DNA from: Acidobacteriota bacterium
GTDB lineage: Bacteria > Acidobacteriota > UBA4820
Length of the DNA: 64,000 bases
Assembly (NCBI GenBank): GCA_029559035.1
Contig: JAKQCT010000065.1
Span: forward strand, 121,346 to 185,345
Reading direction: 5' to 3'
The notes beneath the pieces are model-generated. The model did no database searches and was not told the DNA's origin. It saw nothing but the letters and a program-made list of their open reading frames with translations. Shown piece after piece: positions 16,025-26,900 of this stretch (position 1 is the first letter of the stretch; every line of letters starts with the position of its first letter). The position numbers and the translations under genes were made by a program.

Positions 16025-18868
16025 TCATTTCGACGGGAGCGGCATCTTGACCGTGTGGACGAATCCCTTGTCCTTTTTCTCCGCGACGGTTAAAGAAAGG
16101 AGGTAGGACGAGTTCTCGGGGATGGCGGGCGGGGGAGTCCCGAAGGAGAGGGAGACCTCTTTTTCCCTGTCGGGGTAGAGCTCGACGGATCCGTTCTTGC
16201 CCATGTCCGCCGCGATCTTATCCTTGTAGAGGTGGTATTCCTTCACGCAAAGGTTCCAGCTCGGCTCATCGTCGGGGTCGGCTGTCGCGGCGAGGACGCG
16301 GAGGTTGTATTTCTCTCCAGGTCTCAAGCCCTCCTCTTCTCCCACCGCGAGGGTCAGGAACCTCTGGGACATGCCGTCGGCATAAAGGGATTTTCCGTCC
16401 TCGTCGAGGACTTCGACCGCTATGTCGGTGAACTTGCCGAAATCGGAGGAGGACATCTCGAGCTTGAAAGCGACCATCTCGTCGCCAGGTCCTATCTGGA
16501 ACGGCCGGGTGAACTCGCTGCCGCTCACCTTCTCGTTCTTCTCCGAGAGGCTGCCCGTGATCTCCGCCGAGAGAGTCGCTTTAAGCGAATCCGACCGTTT
16601 GGATGTGAGGATCAGCTTCGCCTTGGACGGCGCTCCGGCGCTGATCTTGAGAGGGGAGGGGAGGCACGCCTTGACGGGTGAATCGAGGGCTTCGATGGTG
16701 AAGCTGACGTCGCCCGTGTTCAGGTAGTTGCCGTAAAGGACGATCTCGTAAACGCCCTTCTCGAAAGGCGGGGAGAGGGTTATCACTTCTTCTCTGTGTT
16801 CCCGCGAAAGGACGGCGAAATCTCTTTCGCGCCCTTCGGGGTCGGCGAAGTAGAAATAAACTCTTCCGTCAGGATCGTTCTCTATGGCGACCTTGAAAGA
16901 AGCGCCGGCGGAATCGGCTCCGACCCTGAAGAAGCTCCTGTTGACCTTGGCTTTTCCGACCGAGCCGTCCACCTTCGGGAATGCGCCGGTCTTAGCGTCC
17001 GCTTCGAAGGGGACGACCACAGTCACGGGGATCATCCATTCGGGGCCGAGAGAACCGTCCGTTCCCTTGAGGAAGAGCTTGATCTTTCCCGAATAGAGCC
17101 CGGGCTTCTGGAGGGCCGACCGGTTGAAGTTGACGTAGATCTTCGCGGGCTCTTCCGCCTTCATGTAGCAGGAGCCCTGCGCGAGCGAGAAGAATCCGCC
17201 CTCGGAGGAGAGGTCGAACGCCTCGAAGAACTTCACCTGTTTTTCTTTCGAGTAGTCTTTCGGGAAAACGGGGGAGACTGTTATCTCCTGCCGGTCCGCG
17301 CCCTTGGGGTAGAACGCGCCGCGGTAGAAGACGGCGGGGCCTTTGCCTGTGGCCATTTCGGGAGACTTGGTTTCCACCTTGAACGAAAGGACGGGGTTCT
17401 CCCTCTTCGCCAGCGATCTGTATATCTCCAAGGCCCTTTCGATGTTGACGAGGCCCCATCCCTGGTCGAGGATGTTGTAGCCGGGGATCTCCTTCGCGCT
17501 TCTTCTGAGTGCCGCGTTGAGGATGTCCCTCCTGATGGGAAGCCTCTCCGCTTTCGCCGCGGAGAGGACGAGAGCCACTGCTCCCGCGGCCTGGGGCGCC
17601 GCCATCGAGGTCCCGCGCATGACATTCTTGCCTTCTTCCCAGAGAGGGACGGTGGCCGCCGCGAAGCCGGGGCAGACGAAATCGGGCTTGTTGTATTCGC
17701 CGCCGCGGGAGGAGAAGCTGAAAAGCTCGTCCTGGGCGAGATTCGCGCCGTAAAGGTCTTTCGCCGTCGTTCTGGCGAGGACCGCTCCGATCGAAAGGAC
17801 ATTGGAGGCGCAGGAGGGAAGGCCGGCGGTCGAGATCTGCGGCCCTTCGTTGCCGTTCGAGACGGTGGCGCAAACCTCGGGATTGTCGGCGAGAAGCTGG
17901 TCGATAAGCTCTTCGGCCTTCGACATTCCCTCGTCCTCCGCGCCGATCCCGTAGGACATCTGTATGACGAGCGGCATGTCAAGCTCCTTCGCCTTTTCGA
18001 CGGCATAGCGCCAGGCTGAGATCATCGAGCCGGGCGTGGTCGCCCCGCCGGAGTAGGCGTTGTTGCCGATCTTGAGGCCCATCACGCAGGCTCCCGGGGC
18101 TATCCCGTTGAACTTTTCCTGGCCGTCTATCCTGCAGCCCGCGGCTATGCCCGCGACGTGCGTCCCGTGGGAGCCGTCGGCGGCGTAGAAGGCGACCTCC
18201 TTTTTCTCCGCGTCGATGTTCACGGCGAGGTTCATCGGAAGATACCCTGAGTGGCGGTCCCTGCCTTCGAGCTGGAAGTATTTCCTTCCCGTTGAATAAT
18301 CGGATAGGGGCTGCTCGCCTTCGAGGCTGCCGTTCCCGTCGCGGTCCAGGAGGACTTTCCATTCGGGCTTGCTTCCGGCCTTGTCCTCGTAAAGGATGAA
18401 TCCGAAGATATCGTTCTCAGCGCCGTTGCCGTTGAGGTCCTTCACCTCGGAGTTCTTGGCTGAATCTTCGTCGAAGTAGCCGACGAATAAGTCCTTCGAG
18501 TTCGCTCCGGGCAGAGCCTTTTCCCAGCCGAAGAGGCGCTTGCCGCCACCCGAGTATATCGAGCCGTCGTCCTTCGAGACTTCCGCCTTTTCCGCCTTGA
18601 ACGCGTACTGGCCGCTGAAATCCCTGGCGTCGATCATCTTGTTCTCTCCGGTCGTCGTCCTGTCGAGGCCGGCAAGCCCGAGGTCCACACCGGAGTCGCA
18701 GACGGCGATGATGACCCCGCGCCCGTCGTAAGCAGGATGCTTCGCGACGAATTCACCCGCGCCTATGGTCGAAGTGGAGAGGAACTCCCAGTTGGCGCTA
18801 TCCTTTTTCTGAGCGCTGAGCGCTGTGAACGCGAGGACAAGGACGATAACGACGAAAAGCTTTTTCAT
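16025..18868 (-). CDS. Secreted subtilisin-family (S8) serine protease, tripeptidyl-peptidase II-like
   Basis: Signal peptide MKKLFVVIVLVLAFTALSAQ. VIIAVCDSGVD (Asp), DGSHGTHVAGIAAG (His), MRGTSMAAPQAAGAVAL (Ser). N-terminal FVAKHPAYDGRGVIIAV resembles TPPII. Confidence 0.9.
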   Translation of the reverse strand: MKKLFVVIVLVLAFTALSAQKKDSANWEFLSTSTIGAGEFVAKHPAYDGRGVIIAVCDSGVDLGLAGLDRTTTGENKMIDARDFSGQYAFKAEKAEVSKDDGSIYSGGGKRLFGWEKALPGANSKDLFVGYFDEDSAKNSEVKDLNGNGAENDIFGFILYEDKAGSKPEWKVLLDRDGNGSLEGEQPLSDYSTGRKYFQLEGRDRHSGYLPMNLAVNIDAEKKEVAFYAADGSHGTHVAGIAAGCRIDGQEKFNGIAPGACVMGLKIGNNAYSGGATTPGSMISAWRYAVEKAKELDMPLVIQMSYGIGAEDEGMSKAEELIDQLLADNPEVCATVSNGNEGPQISTAGLPSCASNVLSIGAVLARTTAKDLYGANLAQDELFSFSSRGGEYNKPDFVCPGFAAATVPLWEEGKNVMRGTSMAAPQAAGAVALVLSAAKAERLPIRRDILNAALRRSAKEIPGYNILDQGWGLVNIERALEIYRSLAKRENPVLSFKVETKSPEMATGKGPAVFYRGAFYPKGADRQEITVSPVFPKDYSKEKQVKFFEAFDLSSEGGFFSLAQGSCYMKAEEPAKIYVNFNRSALQKPGLYSGKIKLFLKGTDGSLGPEWMIPVTVVVPFEADAKTGAFPKVDGSVGKAKVNRSFFRVGADSAGASFKVAIENDPDGRVYFYFADPEGRERDFAVLSREHREEVITLSPPFEKGVYEIVLYGNYLNTGDVSFTIEALDSPVKACLPSPLKISAGAPSKAKLILTSKRSDSLKATLSAEITGSLSEKNEKVSGSEFTRPFQIGPGDEMVAFKLEMSSSDFGKFTDIAVEVLDEDGKSLYADGMSQRFLTLAVGEEEGLRPGEKYNLRVLAATADPDDEPSWNLCVKEYHLYKDKIAADMGKNGSVELYPDREKEVSLSFGTPPPAIPENSSYLLSLTVAEKKDKGFVHTVKMPLPSK

Positions 18869-18929
18869 GACGGCCTCCATATAAGCATCAGCGTGTTATT
18901 ATATCTTACTCGGGATATCAGAGGTAGAG

Positions 18930-20159
18930 ATGGGCTTCTTCTCCGGTTCTGAAACATTCAAGTCGCTGGAACACCGAAATTTCCGACTCTATTTCTTCGC
19001 CCAGATGCTCTCTCTCATGGGAAGCTGGATGCAGATGACGGCGCAGAGCTGGCTTCTCTGGAGGCTCACCGGTTCTGAGCTGCTTCTCGGGTTCCTGGGG
19101 TTCGCCCAGATGGGGCCCGTCCTGCTGTTCGGGATCTTCGGAGGGCTGGTCGCCGACAGGCTCCCGAGGAAGAAGCTGCTCCTCTTCACTCAATCGATGG
19201 CCCTAATCCAGGCCGCGACGCTGGCGTTCCTGGCTTTCACGGGGCTGATCACGCCCGTGTACATCCTTGTCCTCGCGGCGCTGCTCGGGACGATAAACGC
19301 CTTCGACATGACCGCGAGGCAGACCTTCCTCGGCGACATGGTGGGAATGAGCGACGTCGGCAACGCGATAGCCCTCAATTCTTTTCTTTTCAACATGGCG
19401 AGAGTGGTCGCCCCGCCTGTCGCGGGAATCATAGTGAGCCTTTACGGAGAAGGGCCCTGCTTCGCCATGAACGCCGCGTCTTTCCTCTTCGTCCTCTTGG
19501 CGCTGGTATTGATGGACGTCGGCGGCAGGAGCGGAGGATCGGGCTCGACCATCATCGCTTCTCTCAGGGAGGCGGTTTCATTCGTAAGAAGGGAGCCCAC
19601 GACCTTCAGGCTGATCCTTCTGCTGTGCGTTACGAGCCTGGCGCTCCTGCCTTACGCCTATTTCCTGCCATATTTCGCGGACAAGGTGCTGGGAGGAAAA
19701 GCGGAAATGCTGGGGACTCTTCTGGCATCGGCGGGCCTCGGCGCACTTGTAGGCGCGCTTCTCATGGCGAGGAAAAGGGAAGTATCCGGACTCCCGTGGG
19801 TGATGGGGGTTTCTTCCCTGCTTCTCAGCGCCGACCTGGCGCTTTTCTCGCTTTCAAGGTCGCAGGTCCTGTCGTCGATCCTGCTTTTCTGCGCCGGGCT
19901 GTGCACGATGCTCGCGGCCTCCTCGGCAAACATATTCCTTCAGACGACGGCGCCGGAACGCCTGAGGGGAAGGATCATAAGCTTTTACGTGACAACATTC
20001 GTGGGGTTCCCCCCGCTGGGAGGGTTCTTCATCGGGAACCTCGCGGAAAGGTTCGGGACGGGAAAAGTCCTCCTGTGGTGCGCGCTGGCAACGGCTGCGG
20101 CAAGCCTGTTGTACCTCGCCGTGACCGGGAGGAAGAAGGTTCAGCTTTCGGGCTTGTAG
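18930..20159 (+). CDS. MFS transporter (MFS_3 / enterobactin-exporter-like)
   Basis: 409 aa, ~12 TM, FGGLVADRLPRKKLLL and NAFDMTARQTFLGDMVG motifs. Confidence 0.9.
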   Translation: MGFFSGSETFKSLEHRNFRLYFFAQMLSLMGSWMQMTAQSWLLWRLTGSELLLGFLGFAQMGPVLLFGIFGGLVADRLPRKKLLLFTQSMALIQAATLAFLAFTGLITPVYILVLAALLGTINAFDMTARQTFLGDMVGMSDVGNAIALNSFLFNMARVVAPPVAGIIVSLYGEGPCFAMNAASFLFVLLALVLMDVGGRSGGSGSTIIASLREAVSFVRREPTTFRLILLLCVTSLALLPYAYFLPYFADKVLGGKAEMLGTLLASAGLGALVGALLMARKREVSGLPWVMGVSSLLLSADLALFSLSRSQVLSSILLFCAGLCTMLAASSANIFLQTTAPERLRGRIISFYVTTFVGFPPLGGFFIGNLAERFGTGKVLLWCALATAAASLLYLAVTGRKKVQLSGL

Positions 20160-20650
20160 GAGCGGTTCAGCTCCCTGACCTTCCCTGCGAGGTAAACCGC
20201 GACTGGAGGGGGCACGAACTCCTCCAGCGGGCCGCCGAGAAGCGCCACTTCCCTCACATGCCTCGACGAAAGGAAGACGTGTTCCTCGCGGGGCATGAGG
20301 AATATCGTCTCGATGTCGGGTGCGAGGCGCCTGTTGAGGAGCGCGATCTGGAACTCGTACTCGAAATCGGTGAGGGCTCTTATCCCCCTTATGATGTGGC
20401 TCGACTTCCTCACCCTCGCGTAATCGACGAGGAGGCCGTCGAAGGCGTCCACTTCGACGCCCGGCAAGTCTTTCGTGCATTCCCTGAGGAGCTTGACCCT
20501 TTCGTCTATGGAAAGAAGGGAATTTTTCGATGTGTTCCTGAGGACGGCGACGACCACTTTCTTGAACAGTTTCCTTGACCGTATGATCAGGTCGAGGTGG
20601 CCGTTGGTCGGAGGGTCGAAGGAACCGGGATAGATCGCTATGCTGTTCAT
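20141..20650 (-). CDS. coaD: Phosphopantetheine adenylyltransferase
   Basis: IYPGSFDPPTNGHLDLI, IIRGIRALTDFEYEFQIALLNRRLAPDIETIFLMP, SSRHVREVALLGG. Confidence 0.97.
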   Translation of the reverse strand: MNSIAIYPGSFDPPTNGHLDLIIRSRKLFKKVVVAVLRNTSKNSLLSIDERVKLLRECTKDLPGVEVDAFDGLLVDYARVRKSSHIIRGIRALTDFEYEFQIALLNRRLAPDIETIFLMPREEHVFLSSRHVREVALLGGPLEEFVPPPVAVYLAGKVRELNRSYKPES

Positions 20651-20700
20651 ATTTCTCCTCGGTACGGGAAGATTCTGATAGAATCGTCTATGTTCGGATT

Positions 20701-21060
20701 ATGACTGGAGGTCTCATGGACGGCTGTCTTTTCTGCAGGATAATAAAGGGGGAGATCCCCTGTTCGAAGGTTTACGAGGACGAGGAGGTCTTCGCTTTTC
20801 ACGACATTTCTCCGCAGGCTCCCGTGCATATCCTTGTGCTTCCCAAGAAGCATATACCCGATCTTTCCGAAATGAAAGAGGAGGACTGCGGCTTGATGGG
20901 AAAGCTCGTGTGGGCTGCCTCCTCGATCGCACGGGAAAAGGGGTTCGCCGGAAGCGGTTTCCGACTGGTCGTCAACACGAAGGAGTCGGCGGGGCAGTCG
21001 GTCTTCCACGTCCACATGCACCTGATGTCCGGAAGGAATTTCCACTGGCCTCCGGGCTGA
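20701..21060 (+). CDS. HIT family protein (HINT-like)
   Basis: CLFCRIIKGEIPCSKVYED...GQSVFHVHMHLMSGR. Confidence 0.95.
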   Translation: MTGGLMDGCLFCRIIKGEIPCSKVYEDEEVFAFHDISPQAPVHILVLPKKHIPDLSEMKEEDCGLMGKLVWAASSIAREKGFAGSGFRLVVNTKESAGQSVFHVHMHLMSGRNFHWPPG

Positions 21061-21061
21061 A

Positions 21062-21445
21062 CTAGCCGCAAAGGGCGACCACCTCGATCTCGACGAGGAC
21101 GTCCTTGGGAAGCCTCGCGACCTCGACAGTGGCCCGCGCGGGAGGTTCGTTCTTGAAGAACTCTCCGTAGACGGCGTTCATTTCCGCGAACATGTTCATG
21201 TCCTTGAGGAAGACCGTCGTCTTGACGACCCGGTCCAGTGAGCTTCCGCCGGCGGCGAGCACTTCGCTCAGGTTCTCAAGCACCCTTCTGGTTTGTATTG
21301 CGATCCCGCCCTCGACGATCGTCATGGCGGCCGGATCGAGAGGGATCTGTCCCGAACAGTAAATGAAACCGTTCGCTTTCACGGCTTGCGAATAAGGACC
21401 TATCGCCTTCGGCGCTTTCTGGGTGCTGATGATCTCTTTGTTCAT
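21062..21445 (-). CDS. ridA: RidA/YjgF family enamine deaminase
   Basis: [24 protein letters not shown]...[23 protein letters not shown]...[23 protein letters not shown]. Confidence 0.95.
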   Translation of the reverse strand: MNKEIISTQKAPKAIGPYSQAVKANGFIYCSGQIPLDPAAMTIVEGGIAIQTRRVLENLSEVLAAGGSSLDRVVKTTVFLKDMNMFAEMNAVYGEFFKNEPPARATVEVARLPKDVLVEIEVVALCG

Positions 21446-22086
21446 TTCGTTCCCTCCAGAACAAGGGGGGTCGCCGGCCCGAGAAGCCTCGGCTTGGCAT
21501 CCTTCCCCGAATCGAGCAGCGTGAGAGATTCCACTCCTGACAAAAGCTTTACCACTCCGAACGGCGCGGCCTCGTCGCTCAGCCAGACTTCAGCCGTCCT
21601 TCCGTCCTGGGAGACAAGCTTGACCCTAGAGCAAGGGATGGTCCTGGCGCCGATCTGGACCTTATCGTCGGGCATGCCCTGCAGCTTCCCGGTCGTAGGG
21701 CCGATGCCGAACGCGGGGGAAACGCTCTGCTGGGAAGCCTTAAGCTTGTCCAGGGTCTGCTTGTCTATTTCAATGATCGGTCCGTCGCCGCTCCTGAGCC
21801 TTACCTTCAGCACGTTGGAGTCGTCGGTGGGGTCTCCCGAGACTAGAAAGGCCGCCAGGCCCGTCTCGCCCTGGACCGAACTTTCCACTTCGATCCAGAA
21901 ATATTCTTTTTCTTTTGCGACTACCGATATGGTAAGGAGTGCCTTCTGCCCGCCCGAATCCACCATCTCGTACTTCGACCACCGGCCGACCTCCGGCTTG
22001 TAAACGTGATAGAACTGCGGGAAGTACGAAGATGCCGACAGAACGATCGGCATGAGAACGACAAGGGCAAGAAATTTCAGCTTCAT
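21442..22086 (-). CDS. Secreted hypothetical protein
   Basis: [20 protein letters not shown] signal peptide. Overlaps the ridA start by 4 nt. Confidence 0.75.
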   Translation of the reverse strand: MKLKFLALVVLMPIVLSASSYFPQFYHVYKPEVGRWSKYEMVDSGGQKALLTISVVAKEKEYFWIEVESSVQGETGLAAFLVSGDPTDDSNVLKVRLRSGDGPIIEIDKQTLDKLKASQQSVSPAFGIGPTTGKLQGMPDDKVQIGARTIPCSRVKLVSQDGRTAEVWLSDEAAPFGVVKLLSGVESLTLLDSGKDAKPRLLGPATPLVLEGTK

Positions 22087-22097
22087 CAGTTTTTCTC

Positions 22098-23459
22098 CTA
22101 GTTCCTCAGGGAAGTGATCGGCGGGGGAACCTGCCCGCCCCTCGATACGAAGCCCGAGGGTGAGAACAACTTCAGTTCCTGGACGGGAGCGTCGCCGAGA
22201 AGGCCGCCGAAGGATACTATCTCGCCTGCCTTCTTGCCGTGGACCGGGATCACTCTCACGGCCGTGGTCTTGGCGTTTATTATCCCTATGGACAGCTCGT
22301 CCGCGAGGAATCCCGCGAGGATGTCCTCGGGAGTATCGCCGGGTACCGCGACCATGTCGAGGCCCACCGAGCAGACCGCGGTCATGGCCTCCAGTTTTTC
22401 GAGGGTGAGTATCCCTTCGTGGGCGGCGCTTATCATCGCGCCGTCCTCGCTCACCGGGATGAAGGCGCCGGAAAGGCCGCCTACCGCGGAGGTCGCCATT
22501 GTTCCGCCCTTCTTGACCGCGTCGGTGAGCAGTGCCAGCGCCGCTGTCGTTCCGGGCGCTCCGGGCCTTTCGATACCCATCGCCATCAGGACCTCGCCGA
22601 CGGAATCTCCCAGTTCGGGAGTCGGGGCCAAACTTATGTCAACTATCCCGAAGGGGATGCCCAGCCTTTTCGCGACCTCGCGGCCGACGATCTCTCCGAC
22701 TCTCGTCACCTTGTACGAAGCTTTCTTTATGACCTCGGAAAGCTCGCGGAGGTCGCACGGGCCTCTCTGCCTGATGGCATCAAGGACGACGCCAGGCCCC
22801 GAGAGCCCCACGTTGATCATTACCTCCGGGTTGCCGACACCGTGGAAAGCCCCCGCGATGAACGGGTTGTTGTCCACAGCGTTGGTGAAAACCACGAACT
22901 TGGCGCAGCCTATGCTGCCCCGCTCACGGGTCATGAAAGCGGTTTCCTTTATCAGCGCCGCGGTTTTGAGGACGGCGTCCATGTTCAGGCCGACGCGGGT
23001 GGTTCCCACGTTTAGGCTGGAACACATCCTCGATGTGACCGTAAGGGTCTCGGGGATGGCGGCTATCAAGGCTTCGTCTGCCCTGGTGAATCCCGATTCC
23101 ACGAGGGCCGAAAATCCGCCGACATAGTCGAACCCCATCTCTCCGGCCGCCCTGTCTATCTCCTTCGCGATCGTAACGTAACTCCGGGGCTCCGGCCTCG
23201 TCGCGATCAGCGATACCGGCGTTACCGCGAGCCTCCTGTTGGCGACCCTGATGCCGAGGCTGTCAGCCACTTCGGAGACCGTTCCCGGAAGGCTGGCTCC
23301 GTAGCGAGTAAGTTTTTCGTAAACCTTCCTCGCCGCCGCCTTGGGATCTTCGTCGGCGCAATCCAAAAGGGTGATTCCCATTGTGACGGTCCTTACGTCG
23401 AAATGCTCGACCTCCGTCATCTTGATGACTTCGAGGACTTCTCTTTTTGTATAGCTCAT
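22098..23459 (-). CDS. UPF0210/DUF711 family protein (PFL-like)
   Basis: 453 aa: HFDVRTVTMGITLLDC...MGFDYVGGFSALVESGFT...LIAAIPETLTVTSRMCSSLNVGTTRVGLNMDAV. Confidence 0.9.
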   Translation of the reverse strand: MSYTKREVLEVIKMTEVEHFDVRTVTMGITLLDCADEDPKAAARKVYEKLTRYGASLPGTVSEVADSLGIRVANRRLAVTPVSLIATRPEPRSYVTIAKEIDRAAGEMGFDYVGGFSALVESGFTRADEALIAAIPETLTVTSRMCSSLNVGTTRVGLNMDAVLKTAALIKETAFMTRERGSIGCAKFVVFTNAVDNNPFIAGAFHGVGNPEVMINVGLSGPGVVLDAIRQRGPCDLRELSEVIKKASYKVTRVGEIVGREVAKRLGIPFGIVDISLAPTPELGDSVGEVLMAMGIERPGAPGTTAALALLTDAVKKGGTMATSAVGGLSGAFIPVSEDGAMISAAHEGILTLEKLEAMTAVCSVGLDMVAVPGDTPEDILAGFLADELSIGIINAKTTAVRVIPVHGKKAGEIVSFGGLLGDAPVQELKLFSPSGFVSRGGQVPPPITSLRN

Positions 23460-23462
23460 CTT

Positions 23463-23885
23463 CTAGATCCTGTTGAGTTCGCGCATCAGGTCTTCGTACT
23501 GGAGGAACACTCCTACTTCTTCCCTCCCGCCCCGCTCTTTGAGGAGGGACTTCAGCGAAGGGAAATCGACCTTTGCGCCTGAGGGATCGACTATCATTAT
23601 CATCGCGAAGTTCCCGTGCAGTATGGTCTGGTTGATGTCCACGATGTCGACGTTCTGCTCCGCCAGGATCTCCGAGAATGCGTGGACTATCCCAGGATGG
23701 TTCTTGCCGAGGACCGTGAGGACCGCGAGCCGCTGGGAAGAAGGTCGGTCGCCCGCGGACAGCTCTTTCTCGGCCAGGAGTATCAGTTCTGCGGCGACCT
23801 TCTCGAGTACGCTCTGAGAGGGCGCGGGGGAGATGTGGTTGACAAGAATGGACGCGACCTCGAGGGCCATCTGCCTTCTGTTCAT
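23463..23885 (-). CDS. ACT-domain protein (UPF0237-like), paired with UPF0210
   Basis: RLAVLTVLGKNHPGIVHAFSEILAEQNVDIVDINQTILHGNFAMIMIVD. Confidence 0.85.
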   Translation of the reverse strand: MNRRQMALEVASILVNHISPAPSQSVLEKVAAELILLAEKELSAGDRPSSQRLAVLTVLGKNHPGIVHAFSEILAEQNVDIVDINQTILHGNFAMIMIVDPSGAKVDFPSLKSLLKERGGREEVGVFLQYEDLMRELNRI

Positions 23886-23901
23886 CTGTACTCCTTACTC
23901 C

Positions 23902-26900
23902 TTAACTTGAGACCCAGAGATATTCCGGCCTTACCAGCGGGGGCACGAGGAAGAGCTTCAGCCCCAGCACGTCGCGCCTGTGGGGGACGACCGCTTTCTC
24001 GTGATATAGGAAGAGCAGGGGGGCGTCGTCCAGCAGGACCTCCTCCGCCTTGCGGTAGAGCTCTATCCGCTCGTCGATGTCGAGCGACCTTCTCGCCTTT
24101 TCCGCGAGGGAGTCGAGCACGGGGCTCGTGTATTTCGTACCGAGGATGTCCCCGGAGCTGCTGTGGAAAAGCACGTAGATGAAGTTGTCGGGGTCGGGAT
24201 AGTCCGCGTACCAGCCGGTGGCGTATATCGGGGGGCGGCCTTCCTTCTTGTTCCTCGAGGCGAAGTCGTCGTGGGTGAGGCTTTCTTCATCGATAATGAT
24301 GTTCACCGCCTTCAGGCTGTTGACGACGAAATCGAAATCCTTCCTCTGGTTGACCCTGCTCTCGTCAGTGGGGACTTTCACTCTGAAGCCGTTCGAGTGG
24401 CCAGCTTTCGTTAGCAGCCATTTCGCCTTGTCGGGATCGAACGGGTAACCCCTCTGCTGAGGGTTGAACCCGAGGATGCCGGGAGGAAAGATGCCCATGG
24501 CGGGTTTCGGATCGGTCGCGGGATGTTCCGCCGAGAGAGCGTCCTTGTCTATGGCGTAATTGACCGCCTGGCGGACCTCCTTCTGGGCGAACGGCCCTAC
24601 GTCGCACCTGAAAGTGAAGAAGGTAGTGCTCAGCAGCAGGGCGCTTTCGAACTGGCTCTGCCATTCTTCTTCGCGGAAGAGCTCCTCGAGGGCTTCCTTG
24701 GCGAGGGATGGCACTATGTCGACCGACCCTTCCCTGAGCATCGCGACCAGGTCGGTCGGAGTCTTCGCGCTGTAATCGAATACGACCTTGTCCACGTTAG
24801 CCACGGTCTTGTCGAAATAATCGTCGAAGCGCTGGAAGGTCACCTTGTTCCTGTCGGTGTCGACGACCTTGAAGGGGCCGCATCCGATAGGGCGGACCAT
24901 CCTGAGGGTGCTCTCGTCGACGGCTTCGGAGGGGATGACGGACGCCTCGATGGCCGTGAGCATGTTAAGGAAGAAGGCCAGAGGTTCCTTGAGGTGAATC
25001 TCAACGGTCTGTTCATCCATGACCTTGAGGCCGGTGATGGTCTTGGCCCTGCCCTCCAGGAATTCTTCCGCACCCTCTACCCAGTTGAGGAACCACTTGC
25101 CCTCGTTGTCGAGAAGAGGGGACAGCGCGCGGTGCCAGGAGAAGAGGACATCCTTGGCGGACACCTTTCTTCCGTTGTGGAAGAATGCGTCTCCTCTCAG
25201 CCTGAAGGTGTATACGAGGCCGTCGGCGCTCACCGTCCATTCCTTGGCGAGTCCCGGGACTATGCGTGTGCCGTGGCCGAACTTCACGAGCGTCATGTTG
25301 TAGTTGTGCGAGAGCTCGTGGTTGAGCCTCAGGTTCCCGTAGACCGGGTCAATGTTGTAGGCGTGCCTGGTGAAGCCGAGCCTCACTTCTCCGCCCTTCT
25401 GGGCCTCGGGGAGCTCGAACCTGCTCAGCTCCTCCACCAGCAGGAGGGAATCCTGCCTCAGGTTGGAGCTTGTCGAGGAGAGGTCCCTCGCGCTGCCGAG
25501 GTTCTGGTCCGAAGCGCTCTTGATCGTGTCCATCGCGTCGACCATCTGCTGGCCCAGCTTAGACATCGAGATCAGCGCCTGGTGGGCGGAGGCGATCGCG
25601 ATCTTCACCTTCTCCATCCCGTTCGAGATCATCTCGGCGCCCTTTGCCTGGTCGTGCGTCGCGCGGTCGACGGCGTCGGTGAGCTCGACCATCGTGGACG
25701 ACCTCTTGGCTATGACCTGGCTCGTCTTCGCCTGGTCTCCCGTGGCGATCGAGATCCTTTCTATCCTTTTCGCCATCTCCTCGATTGCGGCGGTGACCTG
25801 CCTCGATCCCTTCGACTGCTCGCTGGCGGCCCTCGCGATGTGGCTTATGCTGGATTCGGCGCCCGATATAGCCTCGCTGATCCTCTGCAGGTTCTCCAGG
25901 GCGGCCCGCCCGAGTCTCACGCCCTCCTGGGCGCGCAGCGACCCTTCGGACGCGGTCTTGTTTGCTATGTCTATGTCCTTGTGTATCGAATTTATGATGT
26001 CTGTCACTTCAGCCGTCGAGCTGGCGGTCCTCTCGGCCAGGTCCCGGATCTCTTCAGCGACCACTCCGAAGCTCTTGCCGTGTTCGCCCGCCTGGGCGGC
26101 GATTATCGCGGCGTTGAGCGCGAGAAGGTTTGTCTGGTCGGTGATCTCCCTGATGACGTTCAGTATCTTTCCTATCTCCCTGGAGCGTTTCCCGAGGGAT
26201 TCCATCGCGGTCTGGTTCTGGGTCACCGATTCCGCGATCTTTTCGAGGCCCTTTACCGTGTCCTGGACCGTCTGGAAGCCCAGCCTGGAAACCTGGGATA
26301 CCTGCTGGGAAAGCGTTTCCGTGTCCCTGATGTTCTCCTCGATCTGCCCGATCGTCGCGTCCATCTCCACCATCGAAGCCGAATTCTGCACGGCGAAGGC
26401 GGAAAGGCTGTTGGTGTTTTCCGCGACCTCCTCGAAAGAGGCGGACATCTCGGTCATCGAAGAGGTTATCTCGTCCACGAACGTCGCGAGCCTGTGGGAA
26501 GCTTCGGCCACTTCGTCGATCGACGACCTCATCTCGAGGACGGAAGAAGCGGTCTGCTCCGCGAAATTCGAAAGCGAATCCATCTCCTCGACTACGATCT
26601 CGATCTCCTTGTCGAGCTGTTTTATAGACTTGTTCGCCTGGCTCACGGAGGCCACCTGCTCCTTGGCGTCGGAGATCAGGTTCCTCGTCTTTTCGGTGAT
26701 ACCGCCCGCGACGTCGGATACGTTCTCGCCCATGTCCTGGAGGTAATGGATCAGGTTGCGCATGGACCTGAGCAGCCTCCGGAACCCACCGAGGTGCTTC
26801 TGGACAACCTGGAAATGCTCCCTGTTGTCCGATGCGAGCCGCCCCTGGGCCAGGTCCAGAAGGACCTTTTCGGTGTTCTCCCTCTGTTTTCCGACGACCG

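Noticed and set aside
16796-18019. 407-aa plus-strand ORF opposite the subtilase
   Set aside because: Shadow ORF. The catalytic triad motifs are on the minus strand.
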